This document shows, piece after piece, positions 21,438-32,513 of a stretch of DNA of 64,000 nucleotides. The notes beneath the pieces were generated by a model, which was not told where the DNA came from, made no database searches, and was given only the letters and a program-made list of their open reading frames with translations. Made by a program: the position numbers and the translations under genes. The stretch comes from Siphonodentalium dalli (lineage: Eukaryota; Mollusca; Scaphopoda; Gadilida; Siphonodentaliidae), in NCBI GenBank assembly GCA_032622095.1, contig CP136061.1, forward strand, positions 258,326,077 through 258,390,076. Direction: 5' to 3'. Every line of letters starts with the position of its first letter. Position 1 is the stretch's first letter.

Positions 21438-21722
21438 GCACGTACATGAGAACAACCTAACTGGCACTGTATCAGTGAATATTTTTGGTTCAAAATGCGT
21501 CCCAGACATGCAGATACAGTATGACCATGTGAAAAAAATATACTGATTTGAAACATGTCGATGATTTGACCTTGAGATGAAAACAAGTTTATTTCATCAA
21601 CTAGTTAGATGTCTGAAATGTCTCACACAGCATATTCTACCTGCATGTCTGAGGCACATATTGTATCAAAAATATTCACCGACACAGTGCCAGTTTTCTT
21701 GTTCTCATGTACATGTACGTGC
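21438..21722. repeat. Imperfect ~80-bp inverted repeat
   Basis: Bases 21438-21513 and 21641-21722 are reverse complements with several mismatches. The shared word is GCACGTACATGAGAAC on the left, and the right arm has a duplicated ATGTAC. The spacer is about 127 bp. This is probably an old foldback MITE. The open frames overlapping it (21577-21917) are unremarkable. Confidence 0.7.
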
Positions 21723-22567
21723 GGAACAACCCCACCAGCAGACTTTCAGGAACTATTCCTGGGGACTGTGAATCAGCATGGATGTTCTGACCTAGGTAAA
21801 TGGAATCTATGTGGGATGCAGAGCGTTTTGATATATAACCGGCCTGTGTGCTCTTATCATTATTTAACATTCTCGCTTCTTCATAAAATTGTCAAATCAG
21901 GCCCCACCGGCACCTAACTGTAAGCAGGTTCAATTAGTGTCAAATGTCACTTTCAACAGCTAAGGTCATATCTGGACATATGAGAATACATCAATTCAGG
22001 CCAATGCTACACAAAATTAAAATATCGATTCTCAGGCCATCCCACCTCGCTGAAGCATTGCACAAATCAAAACAGCAACATCTGACTCAAAATTAAAAAT
22101 CACTCTACTAAGATTGAGACTCAGTTAGAGGAAGATGACAAAATTTAGTTTTCCAAATGTTAGTTTAGCAAGATCCGGTCTGGAAGGGTCTGCAGTGGAC
22201 AATAAGCTAGCAAATTGCATTCATTATTACATACATGTATGGGAATTTAATCTTTCCTTTTCTGTTTCCAATTGTCATTGTTTCTTTCAAACTGATAATT
22301 CATCTCGAAATATATTCGCTTCGTGGAATATAATTCCCACCGCCCCTCATCCAAGACAAGTGAATATGTGCGGGTTGATTCGACGACACCCAGCCACCAG
22401 ACAATTTTTGACAAATGAGGTATTCTTTGAAGATGTGTCAGCGACACAGAGCGTCTTGTGGGTGTACTCATGATTGGCATGGATTTAGTTTATTTGTGTC
22501 ATCTTTGTGTTAACAATTATCAGACAAGTTCAGAATATTTCAAATCTGCATTTGTATGCATGGAATT
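21723..22567. other. Unassigned DNA
   Basis: An open frame of 112 codons at 22135-22473 has no recognisable domain. No splice-site-flanked homologous exon was identified. Nothing else recognised. Confidence 0.35.
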
Positions 22568-23325
22568 GGGAGGACATGCACATATTTGCACACCAACATT
22601 GTGAGGACAATTTTTTTTATTTCACGAAGGTCTTAAAACCACATTCTGATTGATTGTGTATTTCCATTTGAGAAGTAGTTTGTATTTTAATCCCTGCTCA
22701 TTTAGCACTTAAGCACCTGACCTAGTTGTAAAATCTAGGTGAAAGATTTCTTTTAACTAAAAGTAAGTGTCAATGACAATGTAGCAATCATGACAGGCAA
22801 TGACATGACCACTACCATAATGCTTGCCACTTAAATAAGTTCTGATAGAACCTTTCTGATTGATAGATATGAATTATTTCTTTCACTCTATAGAGGTAAC
22901 CTGCTCTTTTAGTCAAAATCAACTTTCCTGCAATTCCCCATGTTTTATCAATATAGAATGGGCAGTGAAAATACTTAGCTGCATGTGCGACAATTCAAGG
23001 TTTACCAAATAAGGAAGTCCGGCACTGACGTCAGAAACAACAGGTCAGGACAGGACCACGTTGAAACCACATGTTATCAGAAATTGATATACACACCGAT
23101 TATTTCAATTCAATTGATCCTTTAAACTGTCGTATGTATTCAGCATAATCTAATTTAGGTCCTTAAATGACTAATCATCAATATTCAATGAACACCTTCC
23201 CGAAAGAGACTATTATTGACTAGAAACTTTTAAACCATTTCAACGACTTCATTAAGGAGAAATGTCCTCATAAACCAAATTGTCCTCACAACGCTGGTGT
23301 GTACACATGTGCATGTGCTCCGAAC
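22568..23325. mobile_element. D2 element with inverted GAGGACA ends
   Basis: The left end near 22568-22625 (GGAGGACATGCACATATTTG, then ACCAACATTGTGAGGACAAT) and the right end near 23262-23325 (ATTGTCCTCACAACGCTGG) are inverted relative to each other. The same phrases recur at 29735-29815, 32735-32815 and 35690-35790. The middle shows no gene. An alternative is two independent, oppositely oriented solo D2 fragments. Confidence 0.5.
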
Positions 23326-23439
23326 ACCAATAAGAACCTGCTGTATTCTAGTTGAAAATGACTAAAATTCAGTAAACATTCAAATTTGTTGGTCATTAAG
23401 GATAATTGACTGGGATCTAAGAGCCATAATAAGCATAAA

Positions 23440-23830
23440 TGCAGCATGTAGACTGTGCGGAAGAAATCCAAGATGGTCACCATGGCAGCCAATAGGAACC
23501 AAATAGATTGTTCGCATCTTGGGGTCATGATGAGTCAATATGAAAAGTTTCGAGAAAACTCATGTATAAATGCAGCCTGTCAACAGTGCAGAAAAAATCA
23601 AGATGGCCCCCATGGCGGCCATCTTGGGGTGGCCAACCGGAACCAAAATGGGACATTCTCATCCTGGGGTCATAATGAGTCACTCAAAGTTTAAAGAAAA
23701 TTGATGTATAAATTCTGTAGACTGTGAAAAAGGAATCCATGATGGCGGTCATTTTGTGTGGCCGACAGGAACCAAAATAGGATTTTCTCGTCTAGACATT
23801 GATCTGAACATGCATATGAAATTTGGTAAT
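23440..23830 (+). repeat. Three diverged ~130-bp tandem units (CAAGATGG repeat)
   Basis: CAAGATGG or CATGATGG occurs at about 23469, 23599 and 23737, each followed by CATGGCNGCC-like and AGGAACCAAA blocks. The first two are also followed by GGGGTCAT and GATGAGTCA-like blocks. The short open frames over it are shadows of the repeat. Confidence 0.75.
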
Positions 23831-25654
23831 GATCCAATTAGAAATACGGCTTGTAGACTATTAGCACATGTATTCAATTTTTTTTACCGTAGCGTGATAC
23901 TTTGTGGAACTACAAATAGAGTTTATGTCCCATGGAAAAAAGCTATATGAAGTTTTTCACACAAACAAGCATTGAACAGAAATCCTACAAAATTATGACT
24001 GCGCATACGCCATTACGAGGACCCCCTCTCAAACAGATGCTTTTATGGGCAAACCTACCATTGGAGACACTCGTGGATGAACGTTTATGAGCAATGCGAC
24101 ATTGATTTCGACCATCATTTCGTTCAACTTATTGGAGAACACACAAATAAATTCCAAGCTTCATTAGTCTCGAATTTCACTTAAAATGACGTAAATGCAC
24201 GTATTTACACTGTAACACAGCCCTGCCTTGGCACAAGATCGGAGTTATCCTAGCATATAGCCCATGCTATTTCCTTTCCAAAAAGGTACGACAAGTAATA
24301 TAGGCGACATATGCAGGGAGACGGAGAAAACTACACACTACCACCGGACCGGTATACCAGTCTTACGGGATATAGCAAAGGCAAAAAAATCATTTGTTTC
24401 CTGTTATGTGGCCAAAAAATTCCAGGTAGGTACAGGTAGGTATGTCAATTTTTTTATTTTGCATTTAAAAAAAAACATTATTTTCAATTTCACGCTAAAA
24501 TTACGGGTAATATTGACTGCAATTACCATGGGTGAAATAAAATGCTACCATTATGATTGCATCATTGAAATTCCCTCAAAATAATATGTCCTGTGAGGCG
24601 ATGTTTATCAGAGAACATTGACCAGATTTAAAATGTAGACTTCTACCATACAAATCGAAGAATGCAACATAACTGTTGTGTTCTATGGTACATGTAAATA
24701 TATGTTGGAACAGTCAATACAAATGACAGTCGCATAAGTTAACTTTTCTATATATTTAAATATTTCTCGAGGTAGCGCAAATTTTTCCAGGTAGGTAGGG
24801 TAATAGGAAACAATGAGAGGCCGATCACGATCGGCAGATGTTAACCCATCCCTTGGCGATAATAAATTACTATGATCAGAGTTTTGGTGTTGAATTATAG
24901 AGAATACTGTTATGTACTATTATAGAGAATGTACATAACACAAATTATTGGAATTTATGGGTCACTCGCATTTTAATAAGAGAATACATTGGTACAGCTA
25001 AACCACCACAACCTCGGGTTAGATGTGAAAGGTGACCTGGACATGGAATCTTCGGGTTAAGAGAGTCCAATTTAAGTTTACAATAATACTGTATCAAATT
25101 ATACCAACAATATAGTATACAGGTTAGCCACCTCACTGCTGACCCATTAATATCAATTATATAGCAGAGCCGTCAACAAATCACAGGAATTGTTTATGTT
25201 GAACACTGACCTCTCTATTAAACCAATAACAATTATAATGACCTCAGACATCTGAAGATATCACTCTACAGCACAGATATCCAAGTCTACTGTTAATATC
25301 ATGTGATGTTTATTGTTGAATCTTTATTTTAAATTAGATACCATAGCTTTCTTTATCAGATTATTTGCACATCAATTGGCATAAGAGACATCACAAAATA
25401 ACATAGCCTTATCACTAGCTAAGTAGTCCAAAGGTATGGGATGGAATTGGTGAATTGGATTTAATGTCGCTCCAAACAAATTTACCAGTACATAACACAA
25501 GATTTTGGACCGATTTAAACAAATTTGGTGTGGTTAATTATTTTAAAAAAATAAATATTTTATTATATATTTTCTATTTATTAATTTTTTTGTTTTTGGT
25601 AGTTAAATTGAGCAAGAAAATCAATCTAAATATTTTTTATTTTTTTTAAGAGTG
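23831..25654. other. Unassigned AT-rich DNA
   Basis: No gene recognised. Small features are a repeated AGGTAGGTA phrase near 24424, 24435 and 24790, and a short dyad GCCGATCACGATCGGC near 24822-24837. The 106-codon frame at 24264-24584 has no known domain. Confidence 0.35.
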
Positions 25655-25870
25655 AATATTTTTTTTGAAAAAGGGCCACAACTCAGTGAAAACTAGTCGG
25701 ATCAAACCCATATACGAAATTGATCTGTATTTGAGGCTGGGAAACTCACATACCAAAATTGGTTGCGATAAGATTGGAAATGTTTCAGTTATCACATTAT
25801 GCGTAAAGTGTCTATGGATGGACAGACGGACGGACGAACGACGAGTGGTCAATCCAGACGACACTATGTT
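25655..25870 (+). repeat. Relic of a GGAC-microsatellite (HINE-type) element
   Basis: It begins GAAAAAGGGCCACAACTCAG and ends in a GGACAGACGGACGGACGAAC run near 25820-25839. The GTCC/GGAC run resembles the Helentron-like element at 11717-12298 on the opposite strand. No clear termini. Confidence 0.5.
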
Positions 25871-25937
25871 TAAACATAAAAAGGTTATTTTTTAAGCCTA
25901 AGGTTCTGACCAGTATACTCATCTTAAATGTTGAAAG

Positions 25938-26024
25938 CACAGGTCCCCAGAACAAAAATTGACCCCACTCTATAGAATGAAGTATTATTGGGGGTGGGGT
26001 CAATTTTTGTTCCGGGGACCTGTG
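25938..26024. mobile_element. 87-bp MITE of the CACAGGTCCCC family
   Basis: It begins CACAGGTCCCCAGAACAAAA and ends with the reverse complement of CACAGGTCCCCGGAAC, giving inverted ends of about 31 bp with one mismatch. A perfect 8-bp target duplication GTTGAAAG flanks it at 25930-25937 and 26025-26032. The ends match those of the 1,260-bp element at 54910-56169, and the short centre (TCTATAGAATGAAGTATTAT) resembles that element's subterminal sequence, so this is a deletion derivative of the same family. It is too short to encode anything. Confidence 0.9.
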
Positions 26025-26032
26025 GTTGAAAG

Positions 26033-26653
26033 GGTTAAGTTTCCTCGCTGTGGACATACAATTTACTTATTGTTTTTTATGAAAAACTTAATCTGGTCCC
26101 AGGGTCAAGCACTAAGGACAGGAGCCTTCCTCATAGGCTCCAGACATTTAAATTTCCCTGGTAGGCTATTACAAGTGAAATACTTTCCTATATGCTTTAA
26201 ATATGGATAGCAGCCTTTTGTTCATCAGTCCATTTGTTCCGGATGGTTGATTTTCTCCGTCTTTATTTTGGTTGTTCTGAAGAAGCGGCATGTGTGACGT
26301 CATTAGTTCTTTGTTTTGTAGAAGACGTCTGTATTTCTTGTGATTGCACATGTATGTCTTGTATATCTTCTGATTGTTCTGCATCACCAAATTCTGTCAA
26401 TTTATCAAAGAGGTAATTTTACATTTTGTCATTCTGATGACAACTGCGCACCCTGAATGCCCTCTAATAGAGAAATGTGCGTTGATTGATCACTTTACTT
26501 ACTTAACACATATGCACTGAGCTATGAAACAGCCAATGCAAAAGCTTAGCTATGCCCATCTGCTAGTGAGGAAATTGATGCCAATGTTTTGAGATCGTGT
26601 ACCAGCATGTAGTCCAATATTGGATTAATTTAATAACAGAGGTGATATAAGAG
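26033..26653. other. Unassigned DNA
   Basis: No gene or repeat recognised apart from a short GGTGATATAAGAGGGTATCA dyad at the right edge (26641-26660), which belongs to or abuts the next element. Confidence 0.35.
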
Positions 26654-27023
26654 GGTATCACCCCCCTCCCCCTGAATCCTGAATACCAGTTAATTTGGGG
26701 GGGGGGTGAATCCTGAATACATGTTAAGAAATAATATGTGATAAATGACATACAAATTGACGCCAGTGTCACATTATGGGCGTTATGATACGATTAACGA
26801 TACTTTATGATGGCATAGTGGTCGAATATGCACAAGAAGCTATTCTACCCACTCATTCATACAGATAACTAGCACAAAAATATTATTTTGCGCCATCAAA
26901 ACCTACGTCCAATATGTTTTGCTTGAACCTGAATACCAGTTAATTCGGGGGTATGAATCCCGCGTACGGCTTCAAAACACCCTGAATCCCGCGTACCGAA
27001 GGTGGGGGGGGGGGGGTGATACC
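26654..27023. mobile_element. Poly-C-ended inverted-repeat element (370 bp)
   Basis: It begins GGTATCACCCCCC and ends GGGGGGTGATACC. Subterminal phrases CCTGAATCCTGAATACCAG near 26672 and CCTGAATACCAGTTAATTC near 26930 are direct repeats, and AACACCCTGAATCCCGCGTA lies near the right end. No convincing target duplication. Confidence 0.55.
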
Positions 27024-27838
27024 ATCAAAGCATGACAGACAAAGAACAAACACTTCTTCATAATATAAGTATACTAGCTATGTGCCCGCTGACTCCGCGG
27101 TAGATTTCATGTCATCAAGGTCATATGATAGGGGCAGTATGACTCTGTACAGTGCATACAAAAAGTGAAGTCTATCCAAATATATTATCGATTCCAAGAT
27201 AAAGTTAAAGGTAATTTGTGGGTACCTGTATGGAAGGATGGGCAGACAGACATGATGAGGTTACTGCCCACCCCAAAATACCTCTATATACCAAACTTAA
27301 TCTCTATGGGCAATGTAGTTCCTGAGACAGTTAAAAGTCACTTGGTCATACACAAGGTCACAGGAACATCGGAAGGGCAAATTATCTTGACAGCATTCCC
27401 AAATTATACCCTTATTCTGACCCAAGTTATAAACTTAAAGGGGCATATGTCAGAAACTAATAGAATTAAATTAGTTTGCTGTTTTAGTTAAGGTCTTAAA
27501 AATCTAGAAATAATCCAGTAACAATTTAAACCAATATCTTTCAAGTAACTGTATAACAACTGAAGTTATTTATTATATGACTATAGTTTTCTCTCCCCGT
27601 ATCTTGCTTAAACGCGTTCTAGTTTTTCTATTAGAAAACAAGAGTGTTTTTTTCTCCGATTTCTTATGCTACTCAGCATGTCATCGATATCGTCATTTTG
27701 TAAACATCATATACTGAATCATCAATGAAGCGAGAAATCGATTCATTATTTTCTAGGCTTAAATATGTTACGATCTAAACTAAAAGATGTTCATTTAGTA
27801 ATTAATTGAACCATATCATGAATATTCTTTTGTTATAG
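27024..27838. other. Unassigned DNA with repeat-like phrases
   Basis: The phrase TGTGCCCGCTGACTCCGCGG near 27082 looks like the edge of a dispersed repeat. The 108-codon frame at 27165-27491 lies in similar repeat-like text. No gene recognised. Confidence 0.3.
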
Positions 27839-27920
27839 CAATCCGCAAGCTATTACCTTTGAGGAATTATTATTTGCTGATCGTCAAATTCTCAGAATAT
27901 CAATCGACCTACACCTACCA
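27839..27920 (+). other. Candidate short exon flanked by splice-like sites
   Basis: The segment is preceded by CTTTTGTTATAG (an acceptor-like pyrimidine-rich AG) and followed by GTAAGT. Two of the three frames are open through it. One reads NPQAITFEELLFADRQILRI, which is compositionally protein-like, but I recognise no family. It is on the strand opposite the exon at 28194-28438, so the two are not parts of one gene. Chance splice-like sites around 82 bp are quite possible. Confidence 0.2.
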
Positions 27921-28193
27921 GTAAGTTGGGAGAAAAGTCTCATTTTTCATTGAACTTTTGGCAACTCAGAACGCCAGTAGTCATATAATAAACGCTTTAT
28001 CTATACAGGGCAGTGATAAGTATCGCAGTATCGCGTCTCATTGAGATCAGATTGCTGTATCAAGTTCAACCTCACTGCCAAAAACAGCTCGTTTGATACA
28101 GATCTGACTTCAACTCGACGTGATATGGCAGACCATATCACTATACTTATTGATAATGTGTATGTATAACAAGTTACAACTAAAGTTACTTAC

Positions 28194-28438
28194 CAACATC
28201 TGAATCAGCATCCATTTCTATTTCATCCAAAGATTTGCCCTGATACTTGTGCACAATCCCCTTCGCTACCACTCGAAGCAGTTTACTGTATTTACATAGT
28301 TGTAGGGTCTTTTCCGGCAGTCTGTAATATTCTCTGTGAGTGCGTATATCATGTCCCATAAAGTTAGCTACATCCAACTCATTGTTCTTCAAATTCATGA
28401 TCTGTGATACACTTGCCACATATAACATCTAACACAGC
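28194..28438 (-). pseudogene. Exon of a recurrent metazoan family (tyrosine-recombinase-like C-terminus), probably damaged
   Basis: Reading 28428 to 28194 gives VSQIMNLKNNELDVANFMGH, then DIRTHREYYRLPEKTLQL and a KGKSLDEIE-type acidic end. I recognise this pattern (MNLKxNELD, MGHDIRxHREYYRLP, then SKLL and GKSLDEI) from a protein family scattered through mollusc, cnidarian and fish genomes. The GH followed by HRxxY spacing resembles box II of tyrosine recombinases such as Cryptons, which is inference. Splice sites are good: TTTTTCAG precedes 28438 and GTAAGTAA follows 28194 on the minus strand. The frame has an in-frame TAG at 28431-28429, inside the exon and just before MLY, and MLY sits where the family usually has basic residues. 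So this is likely a decayed exon. Upstream exons were not found. Confidence 0.55.
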
Positions 28439-28781
28439 CTGAAAAATAAATGAATAAATAAATTAATGATTTGAAAGTTATATTTAATGTTTACACTTAA
28501 TCAAAACTTCTGAAGCAACAAAACAATATTAGTATTGCTCGGACATGACGGCTACCGGAAACATAATCTAAATTGGACTCTATATAGATTATTGATTAAA
28601 ATGCCCATGATCTATGTTGTACCTAAGCGGACCGCAGATTTGATGAAGAATGGTACAGAATTTCAGATAACTCAAAAGTATGTTCACTGAGGGACATATA
28701 GTACCGGTAGCTAAATAAAATAATGTCTATCAAATCCAGAAGACAAGATAACTACTAGTAACTCTCTGATACCTACATGTA

Positions 28782-29562
28782 CAGAGGTGGATTGGCCGAT
28801 TGGGAGACCAGGTAAATTCCCGATGGGCCGGAGGCCGGAAAATTCTGATTCCACGTGATTTTCTATCAAGAGAGAATCTGAGGTTTTTTTTACAGTTTGG
28901 GGGGGGGGGTATATGTAGTTGGGCCGCAAATGAAACTGATGTGGGCCGCCACATGTGTTGTTTAACCAGCCTAACTGGCTAATCATAATTTTGTCATTAA
29001 ATGAACTTGTCAGCATCATATAACACCACGTAAAGACCCCGTTAATCTCGAGATATTAACGGTAACTCCCAGCTGTAAATCCCCCAAAAATTGAGGCCAG
29101 TCTAGATGCTACTAGTAACTAGGATTAGCGATTTTCTTGTGTAGTTTTCAAAATTTTCTCACCCCGGGCCAAACAACCATGGACAGCCCGGTGTGTCCTG
29201 GTCTCTTGTCTGTAGCCGTGTGCATTTGTCTGAGGTTAGACCGCTAGATGTAAGAATTTATACAATTTTTCAGGTAAAAATAACTGAATGGTCTCATACC
29301 GGGAATATATAGAACCATGGTTGATGAATTTATAGGATATTAGGCCAGAGCACTGAGGTGCAAGGGGGGGGGGGGGTGCAATGGAATTATGCAAAAACAT
29401 ATATTTGGTCTGATTTTGATTCAAGAGGGGGGGGGTGCAGTTGGAATTCCAAGGTGGACACCCCCCGAACAGAGACCCTCCTCCACTCGGCACCTGCCTT
29501 TTGCAGATGGGCCAGTATTATATTCATTTCCCAGGACGATTTTTTGGCCCAGTCCGCCTCTG
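28782..29562. mobile_element. 781-bp hAT-like element with palindromic 8-bp target duplication
   Basis: It begins CAGAGGTGGATTGGCC and ends as the reverse complement of CAGAGGCGGACTGGGCC. The 8-bp sequence TACATGTA lies on both sides (28774-28781 and 29563-29570). The paralogous segment at 32514-33027 lacks the element at the matching place, near 32573, supporting a discrete insertion. It contains long G runs (28900-28910, 29364-29377 and 29428-29436). No transposase is visible, and open frames inside are shadows. Confidence 0.82.
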
Positions 29563-29734
29563 TACATGTAACAGGGTCTATTATCAACTGGTATATAAAG
29601 TAAAAGTTGAGTGATTAAGTGCTAAATTAAGTGCTAAATTAGCTAGACTGTGAGTGGTTTATACTGTACATGCATCAACATTAAGAAGCCGGGCAAAATG
29701 GCACATATGTGATTGTGTTCATTTTCGTTGCGTT

Positions 29735-29815
29735 GGGAGGATGCATATGTTCTTGCACACCAACATTGCGAGGACAATTTTTTAGTTATGATGACATTGT
29801 GTGTTCATGGGATGT
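29735..29815 (+). repeat. D2 fragment in A1
   Basis: It contains TTGGGAGGATGCATATG and ACCAACATTGCGAGGACAAT, as in the D2 copy at 22568 and the A2 copy at 32735. Confidence 0.6.
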
Positions 29816-30273
29816 CTGTAGAATGAATGAGACGTAGGTATCGAAATAATCGGTAACGAATCGCAATTTGCGATAAATAAAGGCACTATACGATAACAAT
29901 CATAAGATTACATTCATTCTACCACATTTGGCGATGTTATGTGGTCAACATCCCCGTCCGTTCCCGTTCAAACACTAACATGCATTAGGACTCTCCCATT
30001 CTATGGAACCTATCTTCTTTATTTCAAAACTGCATTGGAGGAATTATTTACCAGAGGAGAGTGTAAACTTGAGAAATCCTCACACTCGTCACACAATTTG
30101 TGACAAACACTTGTGAATACATCCAGTGATATTTTTATTAACCAACTTAATAGGAAAATTATTCAATCTAATATCGTCCAACACTCATGTTCATATGAAA
30201 GTATATAGCAATTCGCGATTCATTTTTCAAAACATTTTGATCCAAGATGAGACGTCGACTATCCAGGCCTTTA

Positions 30274-31876
30274 AGGTCTATTCTCATTACACACGCGCGT
30301 GCGATTAATCGCAGCGTTTTTTAAGGTGCGTGTTAACATAATGCAGAGCGATTCGTGATCAATTACCTTCCTCAAACAACCACGTCCTATTCGTGACCAA
30401 TCATCTTAAGCAATCAACCTCGTCATCGAGATAGCCGTTACAGAGAATGGCATGGTTCACTCGGTCACATATACTATCCGGGTACAGTCATTCTCATAAC
30501 TGATGGGCGATAAAATAATAAATGAAGTACGGAAAGGAGATCAAAGGAAATGGCTTGGAAAGAAGTTTCCAACGTATAGCTAGCATCAGTGGTGATTTTT
30601 GTAGAATTCAATCGAATTATATAACCTGTCAGTCTCGCGCAAAACTGTACCCAAGATTGTGAATTATATATTGATAGTAATGTGCCGTTCAGCATGTGCG
30701 ATCACTAATGATAAGCCGCCGATGACGATCAAATTGAAATCAATCGCTCATGCGAACAGCATCCTGGCGACAGAATGAGACCTTAAATGATGCGTGTGTG
30801 ACTCTTAAGGTCGAATTCTGAGTCCCATCACTTATTCTATTTGAATGGTGGCAAAACTGTACCCAAGATTGTGAATTATAGATTGATAGTAATGTGCCGT
30901 TCAGCATGTGCGATCACTAATGATAAGCCGCCGATGACGATCAAATTGAAATCAATCGCTCATGCGAACATCATGAGACCTTAAATGATGGGTGTGTGAC
31001 TCTTAAGGTCGAATTCTGAGTCCCATCACTTATTCTATTTGAATGGTGGTTCGTAAATTATAGTACCGCGTTGTTACTGTTGCCAGCGGCTATACAAATG
31101 AGCACTCGATGATGGGGGAGGGGGTCTGAAAAAAGAAACGTTCATACACAGGGTTGAACATAAAAATCCCTCCCAACCATGGGTCTATCATCCTCCCTAC
31201 ATGCAAATATATTTGTTTTTCCTCCAACAAATTGGGGTCTCATCCCCTCTTTCCCCATAATTTTTACTGGATATCATATGTTTGAGTACAACTGTTTTAA
31301 ATGAGCTTTATTCAGAAAGACGATTTTTGTCAGACCTAGCTAACTATAAAGTAAAATTTTGAAAAATCTAATTTAACCACTTGAGTATACTTTTGATAAT
31401 CTTGAGTGATAATAACAATTATATACACAAAACTCCTGTAATCTGGGTTGTGATCGTACTATATAGTGTTATATACGTTTCAAGCAGGAATAAAATATGC
31501 ATATTTATGCCCAACTACATGGAATTGAACCCTCTATTTCTAATTATAATTAGCTAGATATAAATTGTGTCCTCAAAACTTATGTCATTGTGATGGCATG
31601 GCTCGTTATACTCAACTTATACCTGAGTAAATCTAACTGAGGAACATTAAAGTTAATGTGTCAGCATATATATATGTGGTCACCCCAACCAAAAGTACTT
31701 TATCATCCTCAAACCTACCCTAGCCCTGTGTATGAATGTGTTTGTCAGACCCCACCCCTATTGGGGGCACTCTTAGCAGTGGGAGGAAGAAATGCAATCG
31801 AACACACATATAGAGCCGCTCGACCTTAAAAAACGCTGCGATTAATCGCACGCGCGTGTGCAATGAGAATAGACCC
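30274..31876. mobile_element. 1.6-kb inverted-terminal element, Harbinger-like
   Basis: The left end begins AGGTCTATTCTCATTACACA and the right end, read inward, begins GGGTCTATTCTCATTGCACA. The inverted ends run about 53 bp with two mismatches and include GCGCGTGCGATTAATCGC. TTA lies on both sides (30271-30273 and 31877-31879), matching the 3-bp TWA duplications of PIF/Harbinger elements. No transposase or Myb-like gene is seen, so it is non-autonomous. The superfamily assignment is inference. Confidence 0.65.
30639..31048 (+). repeat. Recent ~212-bp tandem duplication inside the Harbinger-like element
   Basis: 30639-30850 and 30851-31048 are almost identical, from GCAAAACTGTACCCAAGATT to TATTTGAATGGTGG. 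The second copy lacks 14 bases around GCATCCTGGCGACA. Confidence 0.92.
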
Positions 31877-31879
31877 TTA

Positions 31880-32513
31880 GATTAGGCTAATTTGGGGTCA
31901 TTTTGAGGGACCGAAAGGGTGGGTTTGTGAGGGGGAGGGGGGGGGGTACCCCCCTCGTGATTATTGGGGGTCCGGGCATACAGGGGTTTCTGCTGGGGAG
32001 AATTGTTTTTAAAAGTATATAAAGCCTAAAATGGGGGCTGTCTGGTTGGTTCTGAAGAATATGAAAGAAATGAACCAATGGCCTCCATATCATTTCCTGG
32101 CAACTTGTGCTTATATCAGCATTCAGCAAGTTACGTTACCCTTATATTTTCAAGTTTTGTAGGTCACAATCTGACATTTATTGACCACTTGGGAATATTG
32201 GATCATTTGACATCAACAAAGCCATTTTATAGATATATGGTGCTTGAAAGTTCACCAAGCAGTCCACCAACACACTGATCATGGGTATTTCCAATTAAAA
32301 TTTAATTTATCTAACTACATGTATATGTGAACCTGAACAAATTTAGAATGTTGATTTGTTGTGGCCAAATCAAGCAATATACACACACAAACAGGTCATA
32401 AAAAGGGTGATTTTGTGGTGACATTTTGTCAAATGTGCCTTCTAATTTGGGGACATTTCTATAATTTGGGGACATCGGTAAACGCTGTGAGTTGTGGGGA
32501 ATATTAAGGCCTG
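31880..32513. other. Unassigned DNA with G-rich and GGGGACAT phrases
   Basis: A G-rich run lies near 31931-31947. TTTGGGGACAT phrases near 32447 and 32466 resemble the GGGGACA motif family. No gene recognised. Confidence 0.35.

Larger units (their letters stand above)
28725..30256 (+). repeat. Segmental duplication, copy A1 (carries a hAT-like insertion)
   Basis: Colinear with 32514-33027. It starts GTCTATCAAATCCAGAAGAC and ends CCAAGATGAGACGTC. Shared landmarks include ATTATCAACTGGTA, ATGCATCAACATTAA, CATTTTCGTTGCGTTGGGAG and TAACGAATCGCAATTTGCGA. A1 is longer because of the insertion at 28782-29562 and about 215 extra bases between ACTAACATGCATTAGG and AATTCGCGATTC near 29970-30215. Confidence 0.85.

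Noticed and set aside
21193-21449. ORFs rich in LRSYGSSE-type repeats as a repetitive protein
   Set aside because: They translate the inverted CTTCGGAG minisatellite arm of the foldback element. The array's inverted partner gives different frames and nothing suggests expression.
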